From NCBI GenBank assembly GCA_963706905.1, contig CAVPNY010000012.1, positions 496,001-560,000 on the forward strand: a DNA stretch of 64,000 nucleotides. Direction: 5' to 3'. Below are positions 17,003 through 26,882 of this stretch, piece by piece. This DNA comes from CAVPNY01 sp963706905 (GTDB lineage Bacteria > Chloroflexota > Anaerolineae > Anaerolineales > UBA4823). Position numbers and translations under genes: made by a program. The notes under the pieces were generated by a model. The model saw only the letters and a program-made list of their open reading frames with translations. It was not told the origin of the DNA and did not search any database. Each line of letters opens with the position of its first letter. Position 1 is the first letter of the stretch.

Positions 17003-18346
17003 ATGAATAATTCGAATTCCAATCTTCCCTCAGGTGATCAAGATATCCCATCAAAAGATGTCTTCATACCTCCGAATATTAATCGGATTGAAGATACTGG
17101 TCTTTCCTCGTTATGGTTACAAGACCTAGCGCTCAAAATCCTTTATTTTCAAGGATACTTGACCGGCTTTAAGGTAGCAGAAGAGATAGCGCTACCATTT
17201 GCTGGCGTCATAGATCAGATTCTGGAAGCACTGAAAAGGGAAAAATTTGTTGAAGTAAAGTCCTCCCAGATGGGACTAGGCGAGGGGGCTTACCAATATG
17301 CAATCACAGGTGCAGGGATCGCACGTGCTCGTGAAGCGCTTGAACGGAGCCAATATGCTGGTCCAGCACCAGTTCCTTTGAGCGTTTATAACGAATCGAT
17401 CCGTCGGCAAAGCCGGACTAGAACAAATATAACTCACCGAGTTGTGAGACAAGGCCTCTCACATCTGGTTTTATCAGAGAAAACGCTCCATCGAATTGGA
17501 CCAGCAGTTAATTCAGGCACTTCTATCTTTATCTATGGCCCTCCAGGAAATGGAAAGACCAGTATCGCCAGATCGATCGGGGACATGATATTACGAGAAA
17601 GTATGTATATACCGTATGCAGTATTTATAGATGGCCAGGTAGTTAAGATCTATGATTCGGTTAATCTCAAACTTGCTCCAGGAAATGAGCCGAGATCTGG
17701 TGCTACAGGTTCCTTGAAATCTACTGCTCGCAAGGACCCTCGGTGGCTAAAGATTCACCGCCCCTTCATCGTAACCGGCGGAGAATTAACCCTTGCCGGT
17801 CTTGATCTTGTATTCGATGACGTAAATAAATTTTATGAAGCACCATTTCAAGTTAAGGCGAATGGAGGAATTCTTCTTATCGACGACTTTGGTCGCCAAC
17901 TCGTTCGTCCACGCGATTTATTAAATCGCTGGATCGTACCACTTGAAAACCGGATCGATTATCTCACCCTGCATACAGGACGGAAGGTCGAGGTTCCTTT
18001 CGACGTTTTGGTTGTATTCTCTACAAACTTACCACCTAAAGACCTTGTTGATGAGGCATTTTTAAGAAGACTCCGGCACAAGATTGAAATTAACGATCCA
18101 AATTTTGAAGAATACCGCGAGATCTTTCGCCGTGTTGCCGAGATAAAAGGGATTACATTTAATAATCAAGGATTGGCGTATCTCCTTCAGGATTGGTACA
18201 TCAAGCCGGGCAGGAAATTACGAGCATCCCACCCAAGAGATTTATGCGACCAAATACTGGACATAGCGCACTATTTATCGCTTGAACCAGCATTGACCAA
18301 GGAATTAATCGACGCAGCCGCGGAGGCATATTTCGTCAATCTTTGA
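17003..18346 (+). CDS. AAA ATPase, MoxR-like/uncharacterised
   Basis: 447 residues from the ATG at 17003; the longer frame would begin upstream of the TATAAT box. The N-terminal 150 residues look like a winged-helix region. The AAA core follows, with Walker A GPPGNGKTSIAR (about residue 179), Walker B ILLIDDFGRQ (about 290), a sensor-1-like VLVVFSTNLPP and an arginine-rich DEAFLRRLRHKIEI. The C-terminal lid has HPRDLCDQILDIAHYL. It is probably a remodelling ATPase acting on an unknown partner. No transposition or secretion genes are adjacent. It may head the operon with GDPD and dehydratase genes (37-base gap). Confidence 0.8.
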   Translation: MNNSNSNLPSGDQDIPSKDVFIPPNINRIEDTGLSSLWLQDLALKILYFQGYLTGFKVAEEIALPFAGVIDQILEALKREKFVEVKSSQMGLGEGAYQYAITGAGIARAREALERSQYAGPAPVPLSVYNESIRRQSRTRTNITHRVVRQGLSHLVLSEKTLHRIGPAVNSGTSIFIYGPPGNGKTSIARSIGDMILRESMYIPYAVFIDGQVVKIYDSVNLKLAPGNEPRSGATGSLKSTARKDPRWLKIHRPFIVTGGELTLAGLDLVFDDVNKFYEAPFQVKANGGILLIDDFGRQLVRPRDLLNRWIVPLENRIDYLTLHTGRKVEVPFDVLVVFSTNLPPKDLVDEAFLRRLRHKIEINDPNFEEYREIFRRVAEIKGITFNNQGLAYLLQDWYIKPGRKLRASHPRDLCDQILDIAHYLSLEPALTKELIDAAAEAYFVNL

Positions 18347-18383
18347 GCATTGACACAATAGACACCGGTTTCTGCACCTGTAC

Positions 18384-19154
18384 ATGTACACATACCTGCC
18401 CCGCCCAACTATCTTCGCCCATCGTGGTGCAAGCGCCCATGCACCAGAAAACACCTTGGCTGCTTTTGAGTTGGCGGTAAAACAAAAGGCTGATGCAATA
18501 GAATTTGATGTGAAACTAAGCTCCGATGATCAGGTGGTTGTGATTCATGATCAGACTATTGATCGCACGACAAATGGAACAGGCCGAGTGAAGGATTTAC
18601 CGCTGGCTGCTTTACAGGAAATGGACGCGGGCTCTTTTTTTGATATTGCTTATAAAGGAGAACCTATACCAACACTTTCACAGGTATTCGAATCTGTTGG
18701 GATGAAGTTATTCTTTAACATAGAACTTACCAGTTATTCTTCGCCTTCTGATTCGTTACCTGAGAGGGTTGCCGAACTGGTAAATTTCTACGGCCTTGAA
18801 AAGAATATCCTATTCTCATCATTCAACCCTCAACTATTACGAAGAATCCACAGGTTAATGCCAAACGTCCCAATAGGTTTCCTGGCAGATCATGGGATTT
18901 CAGGGATCCTGGCTCGAAGCTGGTTAGGAAAATTGCTTGTGGATTATCAAGCCCTTCACCCAGAATTAAGGGACGCTAACCAAGCATTCACTAACCGTAT
19001 CCACCAGGCTGGGCACCGAGTTCATGTATACACTGTCAATCAGGTAATGGATATGCAAAGACTGTACTCCATTGGGGTTGATGGTATTTTTACCGATGAT
19101 CCAAGATTAGCCAGAGATACGCTCGTTAATTCGTTGGGGGCAATACCACAATGA
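18384..19154 (+). CDS. Glycerophosphodiester phosphodiesterase
   Basis: 256 residues. The GDPD active-site set is clear: IFAHRGASAHAPENTLAAF (His and Arg, metal-binding Glu), ADAIEFDVKLSSDDQVVVIHD (Glu, Asp, catalytic His) and the later FFNIEL. The C-terminus has the expected VHVYTVNQ and GIFTDDP motifs. It hydrolyses glycerophosphodiesters to glycerol 3-phosphate and an alcohol. No signal peptide is present, so it is cytosolic (UgpQ-like). The stop overlaps the next start by 4 bases (ATGA), so the two are translated together. Confidence 0.93.
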   Translation: MYTYLPRPTIFAHRGASAHAPENTLAAFELAVKQKADAIEFDVKLSSDDQVVVIHDQTIDRTTNGTGRVKDLPLAALQEMDAGSFFDIAYKGEPIPTLSQVFESVGMKLFFNIELTSYSSPSDSLPERVAELVNFYGLEKNILFSSFNPQLLRRIHRLMPNVPIGFLADHGISGILARSWLGKLLVDYQALHPELRDANQAFTNRIHQAGHRVHVYTVNQVMDMQRLYSIGVDGIFTDDPRLARDTLVNSLGAIPQ

Positions 19155-20134
19155 TAGATTCCTTGTTCCCTAACGAATGGATTGAAGAAGCAGCCATTAG
19201 GATCCAACCCCACATTGTCCAAACACCATTGCTCCACGATGTCGAGAAAAACATCCATTTGAAATGTGAGAACCGTCAGATAACGGGATCGTTCAAGGCC
19301 CGGGGCGCAATCAATAAAGCCTTCTCCCTTCAATCCTGGGAGCGTGAACCAGGTCTAGTAGCTGCATCTGCTGGAAATCATGGGCAAGGGGTCGCCTTTG
19401 CAGGTAAATTATTAAATAACAAAGTGACTATTTTTTGTTCTGCAAACGCAATGCCCAATAAAATCGAATCGATGCGGCTGTTAGGCGCTGATGTAGTTCT
19501 AGTTCCAGGTGGGTACGGAAATGCAGAAAGAGCAGGCCTAGAATACGCTAATAAAACCTCATCTGTCTGGATCTCACCCTACAATGATGGTCAAGTGATT
19601 GCAGGACAAGGATCAATTTGTCTGGAAATTCTAAAAGATACTCCAGGTTTAGAGAAAGCGACTTGGATTGTTCCTACAAGTGGTGGTGGACTAATCTCAG
19701 GCATAGGTGCTTACCTAAAGTGGATAGCTCCGACAAGTCGTCTGATCGCCGTACAGGCTGCCGCATCGCCGTTCATGCACGCCATGTTTTACGATGGTAG
19801 GATAGATGGTGTTAAAGATTTACCAACCATTGCGGATGGATTGTCTGGTCCTGTCCAATCGGGTTCGATCACCGTCCCACTCGTCCGGCATTACGCTGAT
19901 GATTTTCTCCTGGTTACTGAGACCGAAATTGAAAAGGCCATCGCACATACATGGTGGCGGTACGGAGAGAGAATTGAAGGATCAGCTGCAACCGCCATAG
20001 CTGCCGTATTAAGTGGAAAAGTAACTGATCGACCGGCAGTTGTCATCCTCAGTGGAGGGAATATTCAAAACGAACAATTCCAGGACATCTTAACCAGGCA
20101 TGGAAAGTTATCTTTGATTGAAAACGTGGCTTGA
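19151..20134 (+). CDS. Threonine/serine dehydratase-like PLP enzyme (fold type II)
   Basis: 327 residues. The PLP lysine lies in ITGSFKARGA (about residue 48) and the substrate loop is AASAGNHGQGVAFA, followed by IFCSANAMPNKIESMRLLGADV. The PLP-phosphate glycine loop is VPTSGGGLISGIGAY. These mark the threonine dehydratase/serine racemase family, which deaminates hydroxy-amino acids to 2-oxoacids. There is no ACT regulatory domain, so it resembles catabolic dehydratase or serine/threonine ammonia-lyase rather than full-length IlvA. Its product 2-oxobutyrate or pyruvate could feed the 2-oxoacid oxidoreductases elsewhere in the window (inference). It overlaps the GDPD gene by 4 bases. Confidence 0.88.
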   Translation: MIDSLFPNEWIEEAAIRIQPHIVQTPLLHDVEKNIHLKCENRQITGSFKARGAINKAFSLQSWEREPGLVAASAGNHGQGVAFAGKLLNNKVTIFCSANAMPNKIESMRLLGADVVLVPGGYGNAERAGLEYANKTSSVWISPYNDGQVIAGQGSICLEILKDTPGLEKATWIVPTSGGGLISGIGAYLKWIAPTSRLIAVQAAASPFMHAMFYDGRIDGVKDLPTIADGLSGPVQSGSITVPLVRHYADDFLLVTETEIEKAIAHTWWRYGERIEGSAATAIAAVLSGKVTDRPAVVILSGGNIQNEQFQDILTRHGKLSLIENVA

Positions 20135-20135
20135 G

Positions 20136-20909
20136 ATGGACTTCACTCCTGATGAGATCATGGTTGTGTGCATAGCCCGCCAATTATGCGATGGTGAAAC
20201 TGTTGCACAAGGTATCGCTACTCCGCTGGTTGCATCTGCATTCCTGCTTGCCCGGTACACTCATGCGCCTAATTTATATTTCGCGTCTGCGATTGGACAG
20301 GGATTATGTAGACAGCCAGCTCCATTAAGCTTATTGAACGTTGAAAGTCTTTGGTTAGATCTGGGTCTTAATCATGCTGGATTTGCCCGTGCAGTGGCGG
20401 ATGTGCTTCCAAGTCTCAAGCCAAAAGAGTTCTTCCGGCCTGCTCAAGTAGATCTTTATGGAAATTATAATAATATTGCCTTCGGCTCAAACTATACGCA
20501 CCCGCGATTGCGCCTCCCAGGCTCGGGTGGTATTCCCGATGTATCCACTTTTAATGATGAAACATATTTATATGTCCCACGGCATTCCCGCGTCACATTT
20601 GTGCCAGAATTAGATTTCCGATCCGGATTAGGTAACCACCTCGCTCGAACACATGGCTCCGGACCAAAATACCTGATATCAGACTTAGGTCAATTCGACT
20701 TCCTTGGCCAAGAGGAAGAGAAGGATTTGCTTGGCAGGTTTAGATTGATTTCCAGACACCCGGGCGTCTCGATCGATCAAATCAAAACTAAAACAGGCTT
20801 TCCGGTAATCATTCCTGATCCAAGAAGTGAAACGGAACCACCTTCAAGTGAGGAATTAAAGATACTCCGCCAAGACATCGATCCACTCGGGATTCGCCGG
20901 TTGGAGTGA
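20136..20909 (+). CDS. CoA-transferase family I beta-subunit-like protein without partner subunit
   Basis: 257 residues from the ATG at 20136, two bases after the dehydratase stop; an upstream TTG at 20118 is less likely. It follows the glutaconate-CoA-transferase/IpdB beta subunit throughout: FTPDEIMVVCIARQLCDGETV, VDLYGNYNNIAFGSNY, RLRLPGSGGIPDVSTF and the C-terminal ELKILRQDIDPLG. At the position where GctB has its catalytic Glu (VESG in my memory of the family) this protein reads FASA. No alpha subunit is adjacent. It could be an IpdB-like hydrolase subunit or a protein with another role; the alignment is by eye. Confidence 0.75.
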   Translation: MDFTPDEIMVVCIARQLCDGETVAQGIATPLVASAFLLARYTHAPNLYFASAIGQGLCRQPAPLSLLNVESLWLDLGLNHAGFARAVADVLPSLKPKEFFRPAQVDLYGNYNNIAFGSNYTHPRLRLPGSGGIPDVSTFNDETYLYVPRHSRVTFVPELDFRSGLGNHLARTHGSGPKYLISDLGQFDFLGQEEEKDLLGRFRLISRHPGVSIDQIKTKTGFPVIIPDPRSETEPPSSEELKILRQDIDPLGIRRLE

Positions 20910-20995
20910 TTAGGCGGATCTGAACGCCGGAGCCTCCTCCATCAAATTATCCAATCCGAATCGTCCGTTTCCCATGTAGTTCAGGAAGTGCCAGC

Positions 20996-23840
20996 TTGAA
21001 ACGAAGACACCCGACCCTGAACCATATTCTCTTCCAGGTAGCGGTGATTTTGACGGTTATCGTTATATTATTCCCTAAACCAATCGTCTATGCGAGAAAC
21101 CTTTCGCAAGTTGACCCAACGAAGGAACGCGCCCAAGCCCTTCTTGATACTTTAACTCCCGAGGAGAGAGTAGGGCAGCTTTTTCTAGTCACTTTCAATG
21201 GCACAAATATTAATCAAGATACTCAGATTTATGATCTTATCTATAACCACCACGTTGGCGGTGTTGTCTTATTAGCGGGAAATGATAATTTCTTACCACC
21301 TGCTCAAACTCCAACCGGGGTATGGCAACTTTCACGTGCCCTGCAGACTGCAGAATGGTCAGCCTCTCAAGCCAATCAATTAGATCCAGGTACCAATCAA
21401 GAATTCACGCCCGCTTTCATTCCCATGCTGATTGGCATTTCCCAAGAAGGAAATAGTGCTTCATATGATCAGATCTTCAATGGTTTAACCAGCCTGCCAT
21501 CCCAGATGGCAATCGGTGCTACTTGGCAACCTGAACTCGCCCATCAAGCAGGAGTCGTTGCTGGAGGTGAACTTTCGGCGCTTGGGGTAAATTTCCTATT
21601 AGGACCTTCTCTCGATGTGCTCGATTCCCCTCGTGAACAAGGAGAGGGCGATCTAGGAGTACGTTCCTTCGGGGGCGACCCGTTCTGGGTTGGAGAAATG
21701 GGTCAAGCATATGTTACAGGTGTTCACGAAGGGAGTTCTGGACGAATTGCACTCATTTCGAAGCATTTTCCAGGGTATGGAAGCTCAGATCGATTGCCCG
21801 AGGATGAAGTCGCAACTGTTCGAAAATCACTTGAGCAACTAAAACAGATCGAATTACCACCGTTCTACGCTGTAACAGGGGATGCCCCGACAGAAGCAGC
21901 CACAACAGATGGTTTATTAGTTTCTCACATACGTTATCAGGGATTTCAAGGCAATATCCGAGAAACTACTCGCCCGGTAAGTCTTGATCGTACAGCCCTA
22001 GATCAGTTGATGAGTATCCCTCAATTCGCCAATTGGAGGGCTGCAGGCGGGATTCTGACCAGTGATAATCTGGGTAGTCCTGCCCTGCGGCGATTTGCGG
22101 ATCCCAGTGGAAATAATTTTTCAGCCAGATTCATAGCGCGCGATGCATTCCTGGCTGGCAACGATTTGTTGTATCTTGGGAATGAATTCATTGCCACTGG
22201 CGATCCAGATACATACACTACTACTCTACGCACCCTGGCTTTCTTTGCTCAAAAATATCGTGAAGACCCTGCTTTCCAACAGCAAGTCGACGAGTTCGGC
22301 TCTCCGCATCCTGATGTTGAAATATCAGATCTACGGAAATGTATTTACGCTCAGTCAAGTAGTACCGACTCGTGATGCCTCCGAAAACCTGGGAACATCC
22401 TCACAAGTGACATTTGAGATTGCGCAACAATCAGCAACTTTAATCAGTCCATCAGTTGCTGATCTGGCAGAAACTCTCCCTGAGCCACCAAATCTTAATG
22501 ATCGAATTGTATTCATCAGTCAGGAATTTGTTGCCCAACAGTGTAGTACCTGTCCAATTCAGGAAATCTTCGCAAATGATTCTCTAGAGAATGCGGTTAT
22601 CCGACTCTACGGTCCATCAGCCGGCGGCCAAGTATTACAGCGCAACCTAGTTTCCTACTCTTACGAAGAGCTTCAAGCCCTACTTGATCAGAACCAGGCC
22701 TATGATCTCGAATCAATCGAGTCGGATTTGAGCCATTCCCAATGGATTGTATTCTCGATGATGAACGTCAAGATAAGTCAGCCGTCTTCCCAAACACTTT
22801 CGAGATTCCTCGGCGAGCGACCTGATTTATACCGCCAGAAATCCTTTGTAGTTTTTGCGTTTGATGCGCCATATTATCTGGATGCAACTGAAATCTCTAA
22901 ATTAAGCGCATACTATGCCCTTTATAGTAAAGTGCCCCAATTTGTAGAAGTCGCAGCTCGCTTATTGTTCGACGAGCTTCCCAGCCCACCAGGCTCTTTA
23001 CCGGTATCCGTTACTGGAGTCGATTACGATCTAATTTCAGCTACCGCCCCGGATCCTAACCAGACTATCCAACTACTCTTAGATCTTCCAGAATCTAACA
23101 CTAACGAAGGCACCGTTACACCAGTGCCGACATCGCCGCCATTGTATGAAATTGGCGATCTGATCCCGGTCAGGACAGGCGTCATTCTGGATCATAATGG
23201 ACATCCTGTCCCTGACAGTACACCAGTTCAATTTGTAATGAGTGTTGGATCTCAGGAGATCACAAGCCAGATTGAAAACACCGAAGCAGGAATTGCAAGA
23301 ACTACTTTTCTGGTTGAACAATCTGGGACCATGGAAATTCAGGCGCAGAGTGATAGAGCCCTCAACTCAACTGTGCTCCAAATAGATATTCCTCCAGAAG
23401 CCGGCTCGACCACTGAACTTCCCCCACAGACCATAACCTCTGAACCACCAACCCCAACCTTGGAGCCTACCCAAACTCAAACATCACAGGCTACCCCAGT
23501 ACCAATTGACCGCGGTCCAACCAGTTTCGGCGATTGGGTGCTATCAGTATTTCTTTCCATCACATTTGCAGTAGGGATTTACTGGTTCACTACATTGTTT
23601 GGTGTAATCCGCTGGGGGCTAAGAGCAGGATTGCTTGGGTTAATCGGTGGCTTGATCGCCTATACCTACCTGTCAATTGATCTGCCAGGAAGCTCGCAAT
23701 TGCTTAGCAACCTAAATTCATGGGCAATTGTTGTGGGAACTATCATTGGTTCTGCTATTGGATGGGGAATAGCGTTGAGCTGGCAGAAACTGGCTGAGTC
23801 TAAGAAAAGTAAGCCTTTATCGGAAAATAGTGATAACTAA
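20996..23840 (+). CDS. Secreted glycoside hydrolase family 3 protein with membrane-anchored C-terminus, frame broken
   Basis: One gene in two frames: residues up to about 432 in the first frame, the rest in another, switching near 22295 where one extra T in GAGTTCGG would restore VDE-ALRILMLKYQIYG. There is an N-terminal signal anchor (ILFQVAVILTVIVILF). The GH3 domain has LGPSLDVLDSPREQGEGD, SKHFPGYGSSDRLPE (compare KHFPGHG of NagZ-type enzymes) and GILTSDNLGS with the probable nucleophile Asp. A further domain, a beta-sandwich-like region, a Pro/Thr-rich linker and two or three C-terminal membrane spans follow. Likely an extracellular beta-N-acetylhexosaminidase or beta-glucosidase. It starts with TTG. 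The 3' end overlaps the convergent kinase gene by 24 bases. Confidence 0.8.
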
Positions 23841-24806
23841 ACTAACCATTAGCAGACCAACAGAAATAAATGCCAAAATGCGCTCAGGGTCACTGGTGAA
23901 TAAGTCTGCCAGGATCGGTCTTGGAAGTAACTGTCGCGGTTGAGTGATTGGATTAAGATTCCCGAATAATACCTGACGGAATTCCTCGATGCTTTGTGGT
24001 CTCTCATCTGGGTGCAGGTTCATCGCCCAAAGAATTCCCCTTTCTGTCCGAGCAGATAAATTTGGATTGATATGCCTGGGTTGAACCATCCCATCTGGAT
24101 GGAGGAATCTTTCCCTTGCCTCGACCGGTGGAGTATTCGTCAGTAAATGGTAGAGTGTTGCCCCTAGGGCATAAATATCACTGCGCGCATCCGTATGCCC
24201 GGTATCTCCTCCATATTGTTCTAAAGGAGTATATAGAGCTGTACCTCGTCCTTGGAGGATTGTAATCGTCATTTCTTCCGAAGCCAGAATCTTAACCAAT
24301 CCAAAATCAACCAATTTAATCAATCCGCTGGGGGTAAGCTTAAGATTACTCGGTTTAATATCTCGATGTAGTATGGGCGGATCCTGATTATGCAAATACT
24401 TGAGAGCATCCGTCAATTGAGCAGCCCATGAAAGCACATCTCTCTCGGGGAGAAATGTATCTTTTTGGCGAGCATCATTCATCATCGTGCGGAGATCCTT
24501 ACCAGGAACGAAATCCATCACGAGATAATCGCGTTGGCCTTCAGAGAAAAAGTCAGAAACCTTGGGTAAATTCGGGTGGTCTAAGCGCGCAAGAACTGTC
24601 GCTTCCCGCAGGAATTGATCACGGGCCTGTTGAAGCATATCCTTCGGTAACGAGTTATCGTGTTCTACTTCTTTAAGTGCGCAAGAACGACCTTCCAGCC
24701 GCAGGTCATCCGCCAGGTAAATGCTACCCATCCCGCCCTGGCCAATAATCCGGCGGATCTTATACCGTTCTCGCAAAACAAGACCAGATTTTAAGGGAGT
24801 AGGCAT
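23817..24806 (-). CDS. Serine/threonine protein kinase (PknB-like) with C-terminal membrane span
   Basis: 329 residues. The kinase domain (about residues 13-275) has the glycine loop GQGGMGSIYLADD, ALKEVE with the ATP lysine, ILHRDIKPSNLKL (catalytic loop), VDFGLVK (the Mg-binding DFG) and TALYTPLEQYGG plus DARSDIYALGATLYHLL. A single membrane helix at about 308-328 ends the protein, with almost nothing outside, so there is no extracellular sensor. It is divergent from an FHA-domain regulator, 52 bases apart, a natural phospho-threonine-dependent partner. It may autophosphorylate and phosphorylate that regulator; this is inferred. Confidence 0.92.
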   Translation of the reverse strand: MPTPLKSGLVLRERYKIRRIIGQGGMGSIYLADDLRLEGRSCALKEVEHDNSLPKDMLQQARDQFLREATVLARLDHPNLPKVSDFFSEGQRDYLVMDFVPGKDLRTMMNDARQKDTFLPERDVLSWAAQLTDALKYLHNQDPPILHRDIKPSNLKLTPSGLIKLVDFGLVKILASEEMTITILQGRGTALYTPLEQYGGDTGHTDARSDIYALGATLYHLLTNTPPVEARERFLHPDGMVQPRHINPNLSARTERGILWAMNLHPDERPQSIEEFRQVLFGNLNPITQPRQLLPRPILADLFTSDPERILAFISVGLLMVSLVITIFR

Positions 24807-24858
24807 TTTAATTCACGTTTATTAAGATAGATGGTATTATACTCGTGGAGGTTCCCAA

Positions 24859-25530
24859 ATGGAGCGGATGAGCGAAGATATCCCTGTTTTGGTTGGGCAG
24901 ACCGGACCTTTGAATGGGCAGCGTTGGATGTTGCGCATTAATACAACCGTGGGTAGAGATGTGACTTGTGAAATTATGATACCTGACCGTCAGGTCTCCA
25001 GAAGACATGCCACCTTCACCCCATCCCCGAAGGGAGTCGTTCTTGAGGACCTTGGGAGTAAGAACGGTACTCACGTAAATGGTCAGGTACTAGAGAATTC
25101 AGTAATCCTGAAAGATGGTGATATTGTTCAAATTGCCTTCGCACAACAATTCACCTTTCTCAGTTCTGATGCAACCTTACCCCTGGAATACCTGGTAGAA
25201 ATCAAATCATCCGTCGAAGCTCCTGGTCGGCTTAAACTTGAAAAACGGTCCCGCCAAGTGTGGGTCGGGAGCGAAGAGGTAATACCACCACTTTCAGTGT
25301 CCCAATTTCAACTCCTGGAGATCTTATTTGAGAATCAGGGAAAAGTAGTCTCACGAAAGGAAATCATTGAAAAGATCTGGGGTGAAGAGAATGCTATTGA
25401 AGTCTCAGAACAGGCACTTGATGCTTTAGTGAGAAGATTACGAGACAGATTAGCATCGCTGGACCGCTACAGTTCATATATAACCACAGTTCGAGGTCAT
25501 GGCCTTAGATTAGATAACCCCCCTGCCTGA
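24859..25530 (+). CDS. FHA domain-winged helix transcriptional regulator
   Basis: 223 residues. An FHA domain (about residues 10-95) shows VGRDVTCEIMIPDRQVSRRHATF and LEDLGSKNGTHVNGQ (each under 24 residues in the source), the phosphothreonine-binding loops. An OmpR/PhoB-type winged helix follows from about 115: PPLSVSQFQLLEILFENQGKVV, LVRRLRDRLA and the wing YITTVRGHGLRL. The order is FHA first and DNA-binding domain last, opposite to EmbR. Its start has GGAGG 8 bases upstream. The divergent kinase next door suggests that its activity depends on Ser/Thr phosphorylation; targets are unknown. Confidence 0.9.
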   Translation: MERMSEDIPVLVGQTGPLNGQRWMLRINTTVGRDVTCEIMIPDRQVSRRHATFTPSPKGVVLEDLGSKNGTHVNGQVLENSVILKDGDIVQIAFAQQFTFLSSDATLPLEYLVEIKSSVEAPGRLKLEKRSRQVWVGSEEVIPPLSVSQFQLLEILFENQGKVVSRKEIIEKIWGEENAIEVSEQALDALVRRLRDRLASLDRYSSYITTVRGHGLRLDNPPA

Positions 25531-25709
25531 TATGCTGCACCCTCTTCGGTGTTGATCAGCCTTCCGCATTTTAGACGGGAATTTGAGTTTTTAACAAGAC
25601 GCTGACTGCTCAGCCACTCTGTTTCCCCACCCTATTACACATCACTTCTCGCCATCGAGATCGAAATAATTTATTTTCTGACTCGGCTTACTGTTTACGA
25701 GGTTTCCTT

Positions 25710-26873
25710 ATGAATGTTATATTCTTGTCTCCACATTTTCCCCCAAATTACTATTATTTCTGTGTCCACTTGAACGAATTGGGTGCCAACGTACTTGGAC
25801 TTGCTGATGAGAGTTTTGATCAACTCCGCCCCGAGCTACGCATTGCATTGAGAGAATATTATCGAGTTAGTGACATGCACAACTATGATGAACTTTTACG
25901 TGCATGCGGTTACTTTACGCATCGTTATGGAAAAATCGATAGGATTGACTCCATGAACGAGTATTGGCTTGAGACAGAAGCTCACCTACGAACAGATTTT
26001 AATATCCCCGGCCCAAATCTAAAGGTTTTAGAATCAATGAGACGGAAATCGTTTATGAAGCAAATATTTGCTAAGGCGGGAGTCGATGTTGCTAAGGGAA
26101 GCGTGATCCAAAATCTCAAAGATGCCAAACGATTTATCGATGAAGTTGGATACCCAATTGTTGCCAAGCCAGATTGTGGCGTAGGCGCGGCCTCCACGTT
26201 CAAGATCACCAATGATAATGAATTGATCGGTTTTTTTAATGTAAAGCCCCCCAATGATTTTATTTTCGAAGAATTTATCCAAGGTCAGATATTTACCTTC
26301 GATGGCCTGACGGATCAGGATGGGAAAGTTGTATTTTTCACTTCTCATACATATAGTCAGGGAATTATGGAGGTAGTTAACGATGACAATCTTATGTATT
26401 ATTATTCGTTGAGAGACATTCCAGCAGATTTGGAAGCAGCAGGATTGCGAGTAGTAAAAGCTTATAAATTGAGAGAAAGGTTTTTCCATTTTGAATTCTT
26501 TCGTTCCGAACAAGATAATCGGCTACTTGGGCTAGAAGTTAATATGCGTCCGCCAGGTGGCTTAACCACAGACATGTTTAACTATGCGAATGAAATCGAT
26601 ATTTACAAAGAATGGGCAAATATTGTTGTGCATAACCGGTTTTCAGCGGCTTACCTCCGACCTTACCACTGCTGTTATATCAGTCGAAAATTCAATAAAA
26701 GATATCTACATTCACATGGAGAAATACTTGAAAAATTTGGGGGCCAGATCCTGCACCATGACAGCATAAGTGGGGTATTTAGCACCGCTCTTGGAAATTA
26801 TGGATACATAACCCGCTCATCGGATCTAGCCGAAATCCTTGAAATCGCTGAGTACATCCAGGCAGTCGAGTGA
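25710..26873 (+). CDS. ATP-grasp family carboxylate-amine/thiol ligase-like protein
   Basis: 387 residues. N-terminal Rossmann-like pre-ATP-grasp region (MNVIFLSPHFPPNYYYFCVH), then ATP-grasp: MRRKSFMKQIFAKAGV, the ATP-binding VGYPIVAKPDCGVGAASTF, DFIFEEFIQGQIFTFDG, and metal-binding LLGLEVNMRPPGGL. Such enzymes activate a carboxylate as an acyl phosphate and join it to an amine, thiol or hydroxyl. The C-terminal 100 residues are not recognised. An esterase gene follows after 9 bases, so the two probably form a pathway or a make-and-break pair. Substrates are unknown. The gene is AT-rich relative to those around it. Confidence 0.82.
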   Translation: MNVIFLSPHFPPNYYYFCVHLNELGANVLGLADESFDQLRPELRIALREYYRVSDMHNYDELLRACGYFTHRYGKIDRIDSMNEYWLETEAHLRTDFNIPGPNLKVLESMRRKSFMKQIFAKAGVDVAKGSVIQNLKDAKRFIDEVGYPIVAKPDCGVGAASTFKITNDNELIGFFNVKPPNDFIFEEFIQGQIFTFDGLTDQDGKVVFFTSHTYSQGIMEVVNDDNLMYYYSLRDIPADLEAAGLRVVKAYKLRERFFHFEFFRSEQDNRLLGLEVNMRPPGGLTTDMFNYANEIDIYKEWANIVVHNRFSAAYLRPYHCCYISRKFNKRYLHSHGEILEKFGGQILHHDSISGVFSTALGNYGYITRSSDLAEILEIAEYIQAVE

Positions 26874-26882
26874 GTAAATCAG

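Noticed and set aside
25531..25709. RNA gene or riboswitch in the gap before the ATP-grasp gene
   Set aside because: Only a 4-bp stem was seen and no tRNA or known riboswitch core is present.
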